64,000 nucleotides of DNA. It comes from Streptomyces zaomyceticus (GTDB lineage: Bacteria > Actinomycetota > Actinomycetes > Streptomycetales > Streptomycetaceae). Made by a program: the position numbers and the translations under genes. The notes below the pieces were generated by a model. The model had not been told where the DNA came from, did no database searches, and saw only the letters and a list, made by a program, of their open reading frames with translations. The first letter of the stretch is position 1. Each line of letters starts with the position of its first letter. This document shows positions 50,070 to 59,036 of the stretch, one piece after another. The stretch spans positions 62,001-126,000 of the forward strand of contig NZ_BNBZ01000009.1 in assembly GCF_014656215.1 (NCBI RefSeq). Reading direction: 5' to 3'.

Positions 50070-50545
50070 CGGCCGGCGCCGAGGACGGCGGCGGGACCCG
50101 GATCGGCACCCGGGCCGGCAACCCGGGAGGCGCCGGGCTCCCGGGCGGTGATCGGGTCCGTCGCGGTCCGCGGGCCGATCGGGGGGCGGCGACCGTCTGG
50201 GCGGCGTTCGCGGCCTGTGCGCTCTGTGTGGTGTTCGGGGCGGTGCTCGCGCTCGGGCAGGCGGTGGCGGCCCGGCACCGGGCCGGCGGGGCCGCCGATC
50301 TGGCGGCGCTCGCCGCGGCCGACCGGGCGCTGTGGGGCGAGGCCGAGGCGTGCGCCGTCGCCTTCCGGGTGGCATCCGCGCAGGGTGCCGAGTTGGTGGG
50401 GTGCGCGGTGCGGGGCGAGCTCGCCGAGGTGACCGCCCGGGTCGTACGCGGTCCCTACCGGCCGGAGGTCAGGTCGCGGGCGGGGCCTCCGGAGACGCCG
50501 GTTCGGCCGGCGGGGCCTCAGGGGCCTCCCGCAGGATCTCCGTGA
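50066..50545 (+). CDS. TadE-like protein of the helicase/secretion neighbourhood
   Basis: The protein has 159 residues from a GTG that overlaps the tadE stop (GTGA). Its N-terminal 30 residues are disordered, followed by DRGAATVWAAFAACALCVVF (a TadE/TadG-like pseudopilin helix) and RHRAGGAADLAALAAADRAL. This pattern is that of the actinobacterial family named for its place between the secretion genes and the helicase (TIGR03816). The C-terminal about 25 codons overlap the helicase gene on the other strand by 77 bases. Confidence 0.85.
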   Translation: MTAGAEDGGGTRIGTRAGNPGGAGLPGGDRVRRGPRADRGAATVWAAFAACALCVVFGAVLALGQAVAARHRAGGAADLAALAAADRALWGEAEACAVAFRVASAQGAELVGCAVRGELAEVTARVVRGPYRPEVRSRAGPPETPVRPAGPQGPPAGSP

Positions 50546-52964
50546 GGAGGCGCACCGCGCCGCGCTTGTGGAGCGGGTCGTTGCCGTTGCCGCACTTCGG
50601 GGACTGGATGCAGGAGGGGCAGCCCGCCTCGCACTCGCAGGAGGCGATGGCCTCCCGGGTGGCCGTCAGCCAGGCGCGGGCCGTGTGGAAGGCCCGCTCG
50701 GCGAAGCCCGCGCCCCCCGGGTGCCCGTCGTACACGAAGACGGTGGGCAGCAGGGTGTCCGGGTGGAGCGGTACGGAGACGCCGCCGATGTCCCAGCGGT
50801 CGCAGGTGGCGAAGAGCGGCAGCATGCCGATGGAGGCGTGCTCGGCGGCGTGCAGGGCGCCCCCGAGGATCTCCGGGGTGATCCGGGCGGCGTCGAGCTG
50901 GTCCTCGGTCACCGTCCACCACACGGCCCGGGTGCGCAGGGTGCGGGGCGGCAGGTCGAGCTTGGTCTCGCCGAGGACCTCGCCGGTGATCAGACGACGG
51001 CGCAGGAAGGAGACGACCTGGTTGGTGACCTCGACGGAGCCGTAGCAGAGCCGGCCGGCTCCCCAGGGGATCTCGGTCTCGGTGTCCAGGACGGCGATGG
51101 AGGTGGTGTCGCGGGCGGTGGTGGAGTACGGCGGGACGGCCTCCTCCACGAGGGCCACGGAGTCCTTCAGGTCGAGCTCCCGCACCAGGTAGGTGCGGCC
51201 CTGGTGGAGGTGGACGGCGCCCTCGTGGACGGCGGTGTGGGAGGCGGCCTCGTCAACGGTGCCGAGCAGCCTGCCGGTGCCGGACTCCACGATCCGGACG
51301 GGGCTTCCGCCGCCGCCCCGGATGTCGGTGAGGTCGGCGGCCCGCTCGCGGCGGGTCCAGTACCAGCCGGTGGAGCGGCGGCGCAGGAGTCCGGCGCTCT
51401 CCAGCTGGGGCAGCAGGTCGGGGACGGCCGGGCCGAAGAGGGCCAGGTCGGGTTCGGTCAGCGGGAGCTCCGCGGCGGCGGCGCACAGATGGGGGGCGAG
51501 GACGTACGGGTTGTCGGGGTCCAGGACGGTCGATTCGACGGGCTGGTCGAAGATCGCCTCCGGGTGGTGGACCAGGAAGGTGTCCAGGGGGTCGTCGCGG
51601 GCGATCAGGACCGCGAGGGCGCCCTCGCCCGAGCGGCCGGCGCGGCCCGCCTGCTGCCAGAGGGAGGCCCGGGTGCCCGGGTAGCCGGCGATCAGGACCG
51701 CGTCCAGGCCCGAGACGTCCACGCCCAGCTCCAGGGCGGTCGTGGCGGCCAGGCCGAGGAGCTCGCCGGAGTGCAGGGCCCGTTCCAGGGCCCGGCGCTC
51801 CTCGGGCAGGTAGCCGCCGCGGTAGGCGGCGACCCGGCGGGCGAGTGAGCGGTCGGTCTCGGCGAGCCGTTCCTGGGCGATCACCGAGATCAGTTCGGCG
51901 CCGCGTCGGGAACGGACGAAGGCGACCGAGCGGACGCCCTGCCGGGTCAGGTCGGTCAGCAGGTCCGCGGTCTCGGCGGTGGCGGTACGGCGTACGGGCG
52001 CGCCGCGCTCGCCGTGCAGCTCGGTCAGCGGCGGCTCCCACAGGGCGAAGACCAGCTCGCCGCGCGGGGAGGCGTCGTCGGAGACCTCGGTGACCGGGAG
52101 GCCGGTGAGGCGGCCGGCGGCGAGGGCGGGCTCGGCGGAGGTGGCGGAGGCGAGGAGGAAGACCGGCTCGGAGCCGTACCGGGCGCAGATCCGGCGCAGG
52201 CGCCGCAGTACCTGGGCGACGTGGGAGCCGAAGACGCCCCGGTAGGTGTGGCACTCGTCGATCACGACGTAGCGCAGGGAGCGCAGGAAGGAGGACCACC
52301 TGGGGTGGGAGGGGAGTATGCCCCGGTGCAGCATGTCGGGGTTGGTCAGCACGTAGTTCGCGTACTGGCGGACCCACTCGCGTTCCTCGACCGGGGTGTC
52401 GCCGTCGTAGACGGCGGGGCGGATCCGGTTGCCGAGGGGGGCGGCCAGTTCGCGCACGGCGCGCCGCTGGTCGGCCGCGAGGGCCTTGGTGGGCGAGAGG
52501 TACAGGGCGGTGGTCCCGCGTCCGTTGGGGGCCTCCGAGCCGTCCAGGAGGGTGCTGAGGACCGGGGCGAGGTAGGCGAGCGACTTGCCCGAGGCGGTGC
52601 CGGTGGCGATCACCACGGATTTTCCGTCCAGGGCGTGCTCGGCGGCCTCCGCCTGGTGGGCCCAGGGGTGCTCGATCCCGGCCTCCTGGACCGCCGCGAT
52701 CACCTCCGGACGGATGCGGTGCGGCCAGACGGCATGACGACCCTCCCGGGCGGGCATGTGCTCCGTATGAGTGATGCGCGCGGCCCGGCTCTCGCCCGAG
52801 GAGAGCCGGTCGAGGACCATGCCGGGGGAGGGGCGACTGCCCGTGTCCCCGGCCGGGTGACGGGGGCGCTGATTCTTGGCCATCGGCACCGAGTGTGTCA
52901 CTGCCATGACGGACAATGCTTCCAAGGCGTCGTGCATGGCTGCTGGTAAGTGATTGAATGCCAT
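50469..52964 (-). CDS. DEAD/DEAH-box helicase, MrfA/YprA type with DUF1998
   Basis: The protein has 831 residues. The helicase motifs are Q-like AHQAEAAEHA, I ATGTASGKSLAYL, Ia LSPTKALAADQ, II YVVIDECHTYRG (DECH), III ASATSAEP, V TTALELGVDVSGLDAVLIAG and VI QQAGRAGRSG. The C-terminus has the four-cysteine pattern CECEAGCPSCIQSPKC of DUF1998 proteins. MrfA in Bacillus repairs mitomycin C damage, and the S. coelicolor counterpart is SCO3550. The start MAFNHLPAAMHDA is the usual one. It is convergent with the tad cluster and overlaps its last gene by 77 bases. Confidence 0.94.
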   Translation of the reverse strand: MAFNHLPAAMHDALEALSVMAVTHSVPMAKNQRPRHPAGDTGSRPSPGMVLDRLSSGESRAARITHTEHMPAREGRHAVWPHRIRPEVIAAVQEAGIEHPWAHQAEAAEHALDGKSVVIATGTASGKSLAYLAPVLSTLLDGSEAPNGRGTTALYLSPTKALAADQRRAVRELAAPLGNRIRPAVYDGDTPVEEREWVRQYANYVLTNPDMLHRGILPSHPRWSSFLRSLRYVVIDECHTYRGVFGSHVAQVLRRLRRICARYGSEPVFLLASATSAEPALAAGRLTGLPVTEVSDDASPRGELVFALWEPPLTELHGERGAPVRRTATAETADLLTDLTRQGVRSVAFVRSRRGAELISVIAQERLAETDRSLARRVAAYRGGYLPEERRALERALHSGELLGLAATTALELGVDVSGLDAVLIAGYPGTRASLWQQAGRAGRSGEGALAVLIARDDPLDTFLVHHPEAIFDQPVESTVLDPDNPYVLAPHLCAAAAELPLTEPDLALFGPAVPDLLPQLESAGLLRRRSTGWYWTRRERAADLTDIRGGGGSPVRIVESGTGRLLGTVDEAASHTAVHEGAVHLHQGRTYLVRELDLKDSVALVEEAVPPYSTTARDTTSIAVLDTETEIPWGAGRLCYGSVEVTNQVVSFLRRRLITGEVLGETKLDLPPRTLRTRAVWWTVTEDQLDAARITPEILGGALHAAEHASIGMLPLFATCDRWDIGGVSVPLHPDTLLPTVFVYDGHPGGAGFAERAFHTARAWLTATREAIASCECEAGCPSCIQSPKCGNGNDPLHKRGAVRLLTEILREAPEAPPAEPASPEAPPAT

Positions 52965-53046
52965 CGCGGCTGGCGATCAGTTCCCTGACTCCCGCCCGGG
53001 AGACCCAGTGGGAACGATCGTTCGATAGCAAGGTGCTGGAGGATCC

Positions 53047-53400
53047 GTGGACCTGTCCCTGTCGACTCGCAATGTGTCCGGCGCTGGTGGTGACCGTACG
53101 GTCGTCGAGGTCGGTGGCGAGATTGATGTGTATACCGCGCCCAAGCTGCGCGAGCAGTTGGTCGAGTTGGTGAACGACGGCAGCTACCACCTGGTCGTCG
53201 ACATGGAGGGCGTGGACTTCCTCGACTCCACGGGCCTCGGCGTGCTCGTCGGCGGCCTGAAGCGCGTTCGCGCGCACGAGGGGTCGCTGCGTCTGGTCTG
53301 CAACCAGGAGCGCATTCTCAAGATTTTCCGGATCACGGGTCTCACCAAGGTGTTCCCGATCCACACCTCGGTCGACGAGGCCGTCAACGCCGTCGACTGA
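53047..53400 (+). CDS. bldG: Anti-sigma factor antagonist BldG
   Basis: The protein has 117 residues and is an STAS-domain protein ([40 protein letters not shown]). The serine in FLDSTGLG is the conserved phosphorylation site of the SpoIIAA type. BldG is required for aerial hyphae and antibiotic production in Streptomyces and binds anti-sigma factors such as ApgA and UshX. The GTG start has GGAGG four bases upstream. It is followed by apgA after 15 bases, as in S. coelicolor (SCO3549-SCO3548). It is divergent from the helicase. Confidence 0.96.
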   Translation: MDLSLSTRNVSGAGGDRTVVEVGGEIDVYTAPKLREQLVELVNDGSYHLVVDMEGVDFLDSTGLGVLVGGLKRVRAHEGSLRLVCNQERILKIFRITGLTKVFPIHTSVDEAVNAVD

Positions 53401-53415
53401 GCCCAGGGGGTTCGC

Positions 53416-53874
53416 ATGGCCACCGTTGAACTCCGCTTCAGTGCTCAGCCCGAGCACGTCCGTACGGCCCGTCTCGTGGCCGCCGCGGTCGCGCGTCGGG
53501 CCGGGGTGGACGAGGCGGTCCTCGACGAGGTGCGTCTCGCCGTCGGCGAGGCGTGTTCCCGTGCGGTCGGGCTGCACCGCAGCAACGACGTCGCCACGCC
53601 CATCCGGGTCGTGCTGATCGAGGAGGAGAAACTGTTCTCCATCGAGGTCGGCGACGAGGTCCCGGGCGCGGGGGTCGCGGCGGCGGATGCCGCCGGTGTC
53701 CCCGGCGCGCGCGCCTCGGCCCCGGCCGAGGAGTTCGACGACGCCGACGGTGAGGACGAGATGGGGCTCGCGGTGATCCGCGGGCTCGTCGACGACGTCG
53801 AGGTGAGCGCCGGCGAGGACGGCGGCACGATCCGGATGAGCTGGCCGGTGAGTTCGGCGGACGTCCTGTCCTGA
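53416..53874 (+). CDS. apgA: Anti-sigma factor ApgA (HATPase_c, RsbW-like)
   Basis: The protein has 152 residues. The RsbW/SpoIIAB-like ATP-binding fold has AVLDEVRLAVGEACSRAVGL (N box) and EDEMGLAVIRGLVDDVEV (G1 box region). A 35-residue acidic insertion (GVAAADAAGVPGARASAPAE) lies between the two halves. It is the cognate anti-sigma factor for BldG. It is probably transcribed with bldG, and a strong terminator follows. Confidence 0.93.
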   Translation: MATVELRFSAQPEHVRTARLVAAAVARRAGVDEAVLDEVRLAVGEACSRAVGLHRSNDVATPIRVVLIEEEKLFSIEVGDEVPGAGVAAADAAGVPGARASAPAEEFDDADGEDEMGLAVIRGLVDDVEVSAGEDGGTIRMSWPVSSADVLS

Positions 53875-53904
53875 CCCGTACGGGCGAAGCAGGAAGCGCG
53901 TTCG

Positions 53905-53935
53905 GGAAGAGGCCCTGCCCCGCAGGGCCTCTTCC
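53905..53935. terminator. Hairpin terminator after bldG-apgA
   Basis: GGAAGAGGCCCTGC-CCC-GCAGGGCCTCTTCC: perfect 14-bp stem, 31 bases after the apgA stop. Confidence 0.9.
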
Positions 53936-54045
53936 GTATGCGTCGCCGCAGCCTCGCGCCACAGCCCCGCCGCCGCGGCCGGTCTCGGATTGATGCATCC
54001 GCGCGGTGGGCCTCCGGCATCCCCGTCTGTGCCGGTTTGCCTCCC

Positions 54046-54051
54046 TATGAT
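54046..54051 (+). promoter_or_regulatory. -10 element of the hppA promoter (leaderless)
   Basis: TATGAT lies 8 bases before the hppA ATG, with no ribosome-binding site between, so transcription probably starts at the start codon. Confidence 0.55.
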
Positions 54052-54059
54052 CCGTCCCC

Positions 54060-56369
54060 ATGTACCCCACTTCTCTCGCCGCGGCGGTGCTCACGAGCGG
54101 GAACCGGACGATCGTGTACGTCGTCGGCGCCGTCGCTCTCCTCGCGCTGGTCGTCGCACGACTCCTCGTCCGCCAGGTGCTCGCGGCCGGGGAGGGCACC
54201 GAGCGGATGAGGGAGATCGCCGCCGCCGTGCAGGAGGGGGCCAACGCCTACCTCGCCCGGCAGCTGCGGACCGTCGCCGTCTTCGCGGTCGTCGTGTTCT
54301 TCCTGCTGTTGCTGCTGCCCGCGGACAGCTGGTCGCAGCGCGCCGGACGCTCCTTGTTCTTCCTCGTCGGGGCGCTGTTCTCGGCGGCCACGGGGTACAT
54401 CGGCATGCGGCTCGCCGTACGGGCCAATGTGCGGGTCGCCGCGGCCGCCAGGGAGGCCACCCCGGCCCCGGGCGAGCCGGAGCGGGATCTGACCGAGGTC
54501 GCACACCGGGCGATGCGGATCGCGTTCCGTACGGGCGGCGTCGTCGGCATGTGCACGGTGGGCCTCGGGCTGCTCGGGGCGGCCTGTGTGGTGCTGGTCT
54601 ACGCCGCCGACGCGCCCAAGGTCCTGGAGGGTTTCGGGCTGGGTGCCGCGCTCATCGCCATGTTCATGCGTGTGGGCGGCGGCATCTTCACCAAGGCCGC
54701 CGATGTCGGCGCCGACCTGGTCGGCAAGGTCGAGCAGGGCATCCCCGAGGACGATCCGCGCAACGCGGCCACCATCGCCGACAACGTGGGCGACAACGTC
54801 GGCGACTGCGCGGGCATGGCGTCCGACCTCTTCGAGTCGTACGCCGTGACCCTGGTCGCCGCGCTCATCCTCGGCAAGGCGGCCTTCGGCGACCACGGCC
54901 TCGCGTTTCCCCTGATCGTGCCCGCGATCGGCGTGATCACCGCCGTGATCGGCATCTTCGCCGTCTCGCCGCGGCGCGGTGACCGCGGCGGGATGAGCGC
55001 GATCAACCGCGGATTCCTCGTCTCGGCGGTGATCTCCCTCGCCGGCGTGGCCGTCGCGGCCTTCACCTATCTGCCGTCCTCCTACGCCGAGCTGGCGGGC
55101 GTCACCGTTCCGGGGATCCGCGACCACGCCGGCGACCCCCGGGTCCTCGCCCTGGTCGCCGTCGCCCTCGGCATCGTTCTCGCCGCGCTCATCCAGCAGC
55201 TCACCGGCTACTTCACCGAGACGAGCCGGCGGCCGGTCAGGGACGTCGGCAAGTCCTCGCTCACCGGCCCGGCGACCGTCGTCCTCGCGGGTGTGGCCCT
55301 CGGCATGGAGTCCGCCGTCTACACGGCGCTGCTCATCGGGCTCACCGTGTACGGGGCGTTCCTGCTCGGCGGTGCGTCGATCATGCTCGCGCTGTTCGCG
55401 GTCGCCCTCGCCGGAACGGGCCTGCTCACCACCGTCGGTGTGATCGTCGCCATGGACACCTTCGGCCCGGTCGCCGACAACGCCCAGGGCATCGCGGAGA
55501 TGTCGGGGGACGTCCGGGGCGCGGGAGCCCAGGTCCTCACCGATCTGGACGCCGTCGGCAACACCACGAAGGCCATCACCAAGGGCATCGCCATCGCCAC
55601 CGCCGTGCTCGCGGCCTCGGCGCTGTTCGGCTCGTACCGGGACGCCATCGCGACCTCGGTCGCCGAGGTCGGCGCGAAGGCCGACGAGCTGACGCTGTCC
55701 ATGGACATCTCGCAGCCCAACAACCTGTTCGGGATGATTCTCGGCGCGGCCGTCGTCTTCCTCTTCTCGGGACTGGCGATCAACGCCGTCTCCCGTTCGG
55801 CCGGATCGGTGGTCTACGAGGTGCGGCGGCAGTTCCGCGAGCACCCGGGGATCATGAACCACACCGAGAAGCCGGAGTACGGGCGGGTCGTCGACATCTG
55901 CACCAAGGACGCGCTGCGCGAACTCACCACGCCCGGGCTGCTGGCCGTCCTGGCCCCGATCGCGGTCGGTTTCGCGCTCGGCGTCGGTCCGCTGGGCGCG
56001 TATCTCGCCGGGGCGATCGGCACGGGCGCGCTGATGGCGGTCTTCCTCGCCAACTCCGGTGGGGCCTGGGACAACGCGAAGAAACTGGTCGAGGACGGGA
56101 ACCACGGCGGCAAGGGCAGCGAGGCGCACGAGGCGACCGTCATCGGGGACACGGTCGGCGACCCCTTCAAGGACACCGCCGGTCCGGCCATCAACCCGCT
56201 TCTGAAGGTGATGAATCTGGTCGCGCTGCTCATCGCCCCGGCGGTCGTCCGGTTCGGTTACGGGGACGACGCGAGTGCCGGATTGCGGGCCGGGATCGCG
56301 GTCTTCGCGCTGCTCGTCGTCATCGCCGCGGTATGGGTCTCCAAAAGGCGTTCGGTGACCGTCGCCTGA
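54060..56369 (+). CDS. hppA: H+-translocating membrane pyrophosphatase, K+-independent
   Basis: The protein has 769 residues and about 15-16 membrane helices. The pyrophosphate-binding loops are GAALIAMFMRVGGGIFTKAA, DNVGDNVGDCAGMASDLFES and, at the C-terminus, TVIGDTVGDPFKDTAGPAIN. The residue after GNTT is Lys (VGNTTKAITK), the marker of the K+-independent H+-pumping class. It uses pyrophosphate hydrolysis to pump protons out. The ATG at 54060 (MYPTSLAAAVLTSG) lies 8 bases after a TATGAT -10. The adjacent position to bldG-apgA is as in S. coelicolor (SCO3547). Confidence 0.96.
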   Translation: MYPTSLAAAVLTSGNRTIVYVVGAVALLALVVARLLVRQVLAAGEGTERMREIAAAVQEGANAYLARQLRTVAVFAVVVFFLLLLLPADSWSQRAGRSLFFLVGALFSAATGYIGMRLAVRANVRVAAAAREATPAPGEPERDLTEVAHRAMRIAFRTGGVVGMCTVGLGLLGAACVVLVYAADAPKVLEGFGLGAALIAMFMRVGGGIFTKAADVGADLVGKVEQGIPEDDPRNAATIADNVGDNVGDCAGMASDLFESYAVTLVAALILGKAAFGDHGLAFPLIVPAIGVITAVIGIFAVSPRRGDRGGMSAINRGFLVSAVISLAGVAVAAFTYLPSSYAELAGVTVPGIRDHAGDPRVLALVAVALGIVLAALIQQLTGYFTETSRRPVRDVGKSSLTGPATVVLAGVALGMESAVYTALLIGLTVYGAFLLGGASIMLALFAVALAGTGLLTTVGVIVAMDTFGPVADNAQGIAEMSGDVRGAGAQVLTDLDAVGNTTKAITKGIAIATAVLAASALFGSYRDAIATSVAEVGAKADELTLSMDISQPNNLFGMILGAAVVFLFSGLAINAVSRSAGSVVYEVRRQFREHPGIMNHTEKPEYGRVVDICTKDALRELTTPGLLAVLAPIAVGFALGVGPLGAYLAGAIGTGALMAVFLANSGGAWDNAKKLVEDGNHGGKGSEAHEATVIGDTVGDPFKDTAGPAINPLLKVMNLVALLIAPAVVRFGYGDDASAGLRAGIAVFALLVVIAAVWVSKRRSVTVA

Positions 56370-56530
56370 CGTGGCGTCCGTCTCATTCCCGGGCGCGTCA
56401 GGGGTGCGTGAGGCGTCTCTCGCTTGGGTCAAAAGACTGCAATACGGTCTGAATCCGTCGTACGAAAGGTGGAAGTAGCCCGTTCGGCGTGTATGTTCCG
56501 GGGCCGAGAGCCTTGGAAGGGACCGATCCG

Positions 56531-57232
56531 TTGAACAAGAAGCTTGCGGCCGCGCTGTCCGGCGGTGCGGTACTCGTGCTCGCGCTGTCGGGTTGCAGCG
56601 ACGACGAGGGCGACAAGGTGAACGACTGGGCGAAGACGTTCTGCGACCAGGCGAAGCCTCAGATCCAGAAGCGGGCCGACGCCCACCAGATCATCATCTC
56701 GACGGCGGCCGACAGCAAGCCCGCCGAGATCCAGGCCGCCGACTCGAAGGCGTTCCAGGACATCGCCGACGCCGACCGGGCGCTCGCCAAGGCCGTCGAG
56801 AGCGCCGGGGCGCCGCCGGTCGAGAACGGCGAGAAGGTCCAGCAGGACGCGATCAAGGAGCTCAACGCGACCGCGGTGGCGTACGAGGGGCTCAAGAAGC
56901 AGGTCGACGCGCTGGACCCGACGAACCAGCAGAAGTTCGCGGACGGGCTCCAGAGCGTCGCCGACGGTCTGACCAAGATCGAGAAGATGGACCAGAACGC
57001 CCTGTCGAAGCTGGAGGAGGGCGAGCTGGGCCAGGCGATGGCCAAGCAGCCCGGCTGCCAGAAGCCCACCGCCTCGACCCCGCCGAAGGCCTCCGGTTCG
57101 GCGGCGCCGAACCCCGGCTCCACCTCCGACTCCTCCGGCAAGGGTTCGGACCCGTCGGATGCCGGGTCGGAGCCCACGGGGAAGGCCTCCACGAAGCCGA
57201 GCAAGAAGGCGACGGCGACCAAGAGCGAGTAG
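56531..57232 (+). CDS. Small secreted lipoprotein
   Basis: The protein has 233 residues from the TTG at 56531 (GAAGGGA lies 8 bases upstream). The signal MNKKLAAALSGGAVLVLALS ends in the lipobox LSGC. The mature part is helical and rich in Lys, Ala and Asp, with two cysteines (FCDQAKPQ, PGCQKP) likely joined by a disulfide. The C-terminal 55 residues are Ser/Thr/Lys/Pro-rich and disordered. The frame is open to 56489, but the lipoprotein signal fixes the start near the TTG. I do not recognise a function. The gap after it carries 30-bp repeats. Confidence 0.85.
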   Translation: MNKKLAAALSGGAVLVLALSGCSDDEGDKVNDWAKTFCDQAKPQIQKRADAHQIIISTAADSKPAEIQAADSKAFQDIADADRALAKAVESAGAPPVENGEKVQQDAIKELNATAVAYEGLKKQVDALDPTNQQKFADGLQSVADGLTKIEKMDQNALSKLEEGELGQAMAKQPGCQKPTASTPPKASGSAAPNPGSTSDSSGKGSDPSDAGSEPTGKASTKPSKKATATKSE

Positions 57233-57250
57233 GCCGACGCGGGCCGCGCC

Positions 57251-57375
57251 GATCCCAAGGGCGCGGGCCGCGCGGATTCGGGGCCCGCGCGGATCCCGCG
57301 GGCGCCGGCCGGTGTCACGCGGATCCCGCGGGCGCCGGCCGCTCCGATCCCGTGGGCCTCGCGCGGGCCCACCGG
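57251..57375. repeat. 30-bp-period tandem repeats between genes
   Basis: A 24-bp sequence (57288-57311, containing GGATCCCGCGGGCGCC) recurs unchanged at 57318-57341, 30 bases on. Degenerate copies with GATCCC lie at about 57251 and 57346. The stretch ends about 87 bases before the methyltransferase start. Confidence 0.8.
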
Positions 57376-57461
57376 CCCGCAGGGCCCCGCCGAGGCGGCG
57401 ATCGGCCGTCCGTCGCCGGGTCGGCCGCCCGGTTGTCGGTGGCGGCGGTCACAATGGAGCG

Positions 57462-59036
57462 GTGAGTACGACCAGCCTGCCTCCCCGCCTCCCGGTGCCC
57501 GCGCACGCCGCCCGTCTGCGCGAGGCCCTGCTCGCCGCCGACTTCACCGCCGACGGACTGCTCGACCGCCTCGGCGCCCCGGCCTACGCGGCGCTCGCCC
57601 GCAGCGAGACCGTGCCCGCCCTGCGCGCCACCCGCGGCGACTCCCCGCTGGAGACCCTCGTCCGGCTCTTCCTGCTCCAGCAGACCGTCGGGCACGAGCG
57701 GGCCGCCGCCGCGCTGCCGCTCGCCGAGGCCCTCGCCGACGGCTGGGTGGTCCGCGAGGACGGCACGGTCTCCGCGACGGTCGACGTCCGGCCGTACGGC
57801 GGGCCGGACGGCGAGGACTGGTTCATCGTCTCCGACCTGGGCTGCGCCGTCGGCGGAGCCGGAGGCATCGGGAAGAAGGACGAAGGGGTCGTCCTCGGCG
57901 TCGGTGGGGCCTCCACCACCCTCGCCGGGATCACGGTCCGTACACCGGTCTCCTCCGCGCTCGACCTCGGCACCGGCTCCGGCATCCAGGCGCTGCACGC
58001 CGCCCAGCACGCCACCCTGGTCACCGCCACCGACCTCAACCCGCGGGCCCTGGACTTCACCCGGCTCACGCTCGCGCTCTCCGGGGCGCGGGAGGCCGAG
58101 CTGCTCACCGGCTCGCTCTTCGAGCCGGTCGACGGCGACAGGTACGACCTGATCGTCTCCAACCCGCCGTTCGTGATCTCCCCCGGCGCCCGGCTGACCT
58201 ACCGGGACGGCGGGATGGGCGGCGACGACCTGTGCCGCACGCTGGTGCGGGAGGCCGGCGAGCGGCTCAACGACGGCGGTCACGCCCAGTTCCTCGCCAA
58301 CTGGCAGCACGTCGAGGGCGAGGAGTGGCAGGACCGGCTGCGGTCCTGGGTGCCCGCCGGCTGCGACGCCTGGATCGTGCAGCGCGAGGTCCAGGACATC
58401 ACCCAGTACGTGGAGCTCTGGCTCCGGGACAGCGGCGACCACCGCGGTGACCCGGAGGCGTACGAGGAGGCGTACGGGCGCTGGCTCGACGAGTTCGAGG
58501 CCCGCAAGACCCGCGCGGTGGGCTTCGGCTGGATCACGATCCGGCGGAACGAGGCGGTGTCCTCCGGCGCCGTCGAGCCCTCGATCGTCGTCGAGGAGTG
58601 GCCGCACCCCGTCGAGCAGCCCCTCGGTCCCACCGTCCTCGCCCACTTCGAGCGCCAGGACTATCTGCGCACCCGCGACGACGCCGCGCTGCTCGCCGAC
58701 CGGTTCGCGCTCGCTCCCGAGGTGGTGCAGGAACAGGTCGGGCTTCCCGGCGCCGAGGACCCCGAGCACGTGGTCCTCCGGCAGAACCGGGGCATGCGGC
58801 GGGCCACCAGGGTCGACCACGTCGGCGCCGGGTTCGCCGGAGTCTGCGACGGCACCCTCAGCGCCGGCCGCATCCTCGACGCGATCGGGCAGCTGATGGG
58901 TGAGGACCCGGTGATACTGCGGGACCGCACCCCGCAGGCGATCCGGCTGCTCGTGGAGGAGGGCTTCCTGCTGCCCGTCGGCGAGGAGGACTCCGAGGGG
59001 AACCCGGGGGAGAACTCCGGGGAGTACCCCGCTTGA
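57462..59036 (+). CDS. SAM-dependent methyltransferase (PrmC/RlmF-like, with winged N- and C-domains)
   Basis: The protein has 524 residues from the GTG at 57462. An N-terminal helical domain (LLAADFTADGLLDRLGAPAY; RLFLLQQTVGHERAAAALPL) precedes the Rossmann core, with motif I SALDLGTGSGIQALHAAQHA and motif IV LIVSNPPFVISPG (NPPF, typical of N-methylation of amide or base nitrogens). A C-terminal domain (EEWPHPVEQPLGPTVLAHFE) follows. It probably modifies rRNA or a protein; the target is unknown. A -10-like CACAAT lies 6 bases upstream, and no ribosome-binding site is clear. The stop overlaps the next start (TTGA). Confidence 0.88.
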   Translation: MSTTSLPPRLPVPAHAARLREALLAADFTADGLLDRLGAPAYAALARSETVPALRATRGDSPLETLVRLFLLQQTVGHERAAAALPLAEALADGWVVREDGTVSATVDVRPYGGPDGEDWFIVSDLGCAVGGAGGIGKKDEGVVLGVGGASTTLAGITVRTPVSSALDLGTGSGIQALHAAQHATLVTATDLNPRALDFTRLTLALSGAREAELLTGSLFEPVDGDRYDLIVSNPPFVISPGARLTYRDGGMGGDDLCRTLVREAGERLNDGGHAQFLANWQHVEGEEWQDRLRSWVPAGCDAWIVQREVQDITQYVELWLRDSGDHRGDPEAYEEAYGRWLDEFEARKTRAVGFGWITIRRNEAVSSGAVEPSIVVEEWPHPVEQPLGPTVLAHFERQDYLRTRDDAALLADRFALAPEVVQEQVGLPGAEDPEHVVLRQNRGMRRATRVDHVGAGFAGVCDGTLSAGRILDAIGQLMGEDPVILRDRTPQAIRLLVEEGFLLPVGEEDSEGNPGENSGEYPA

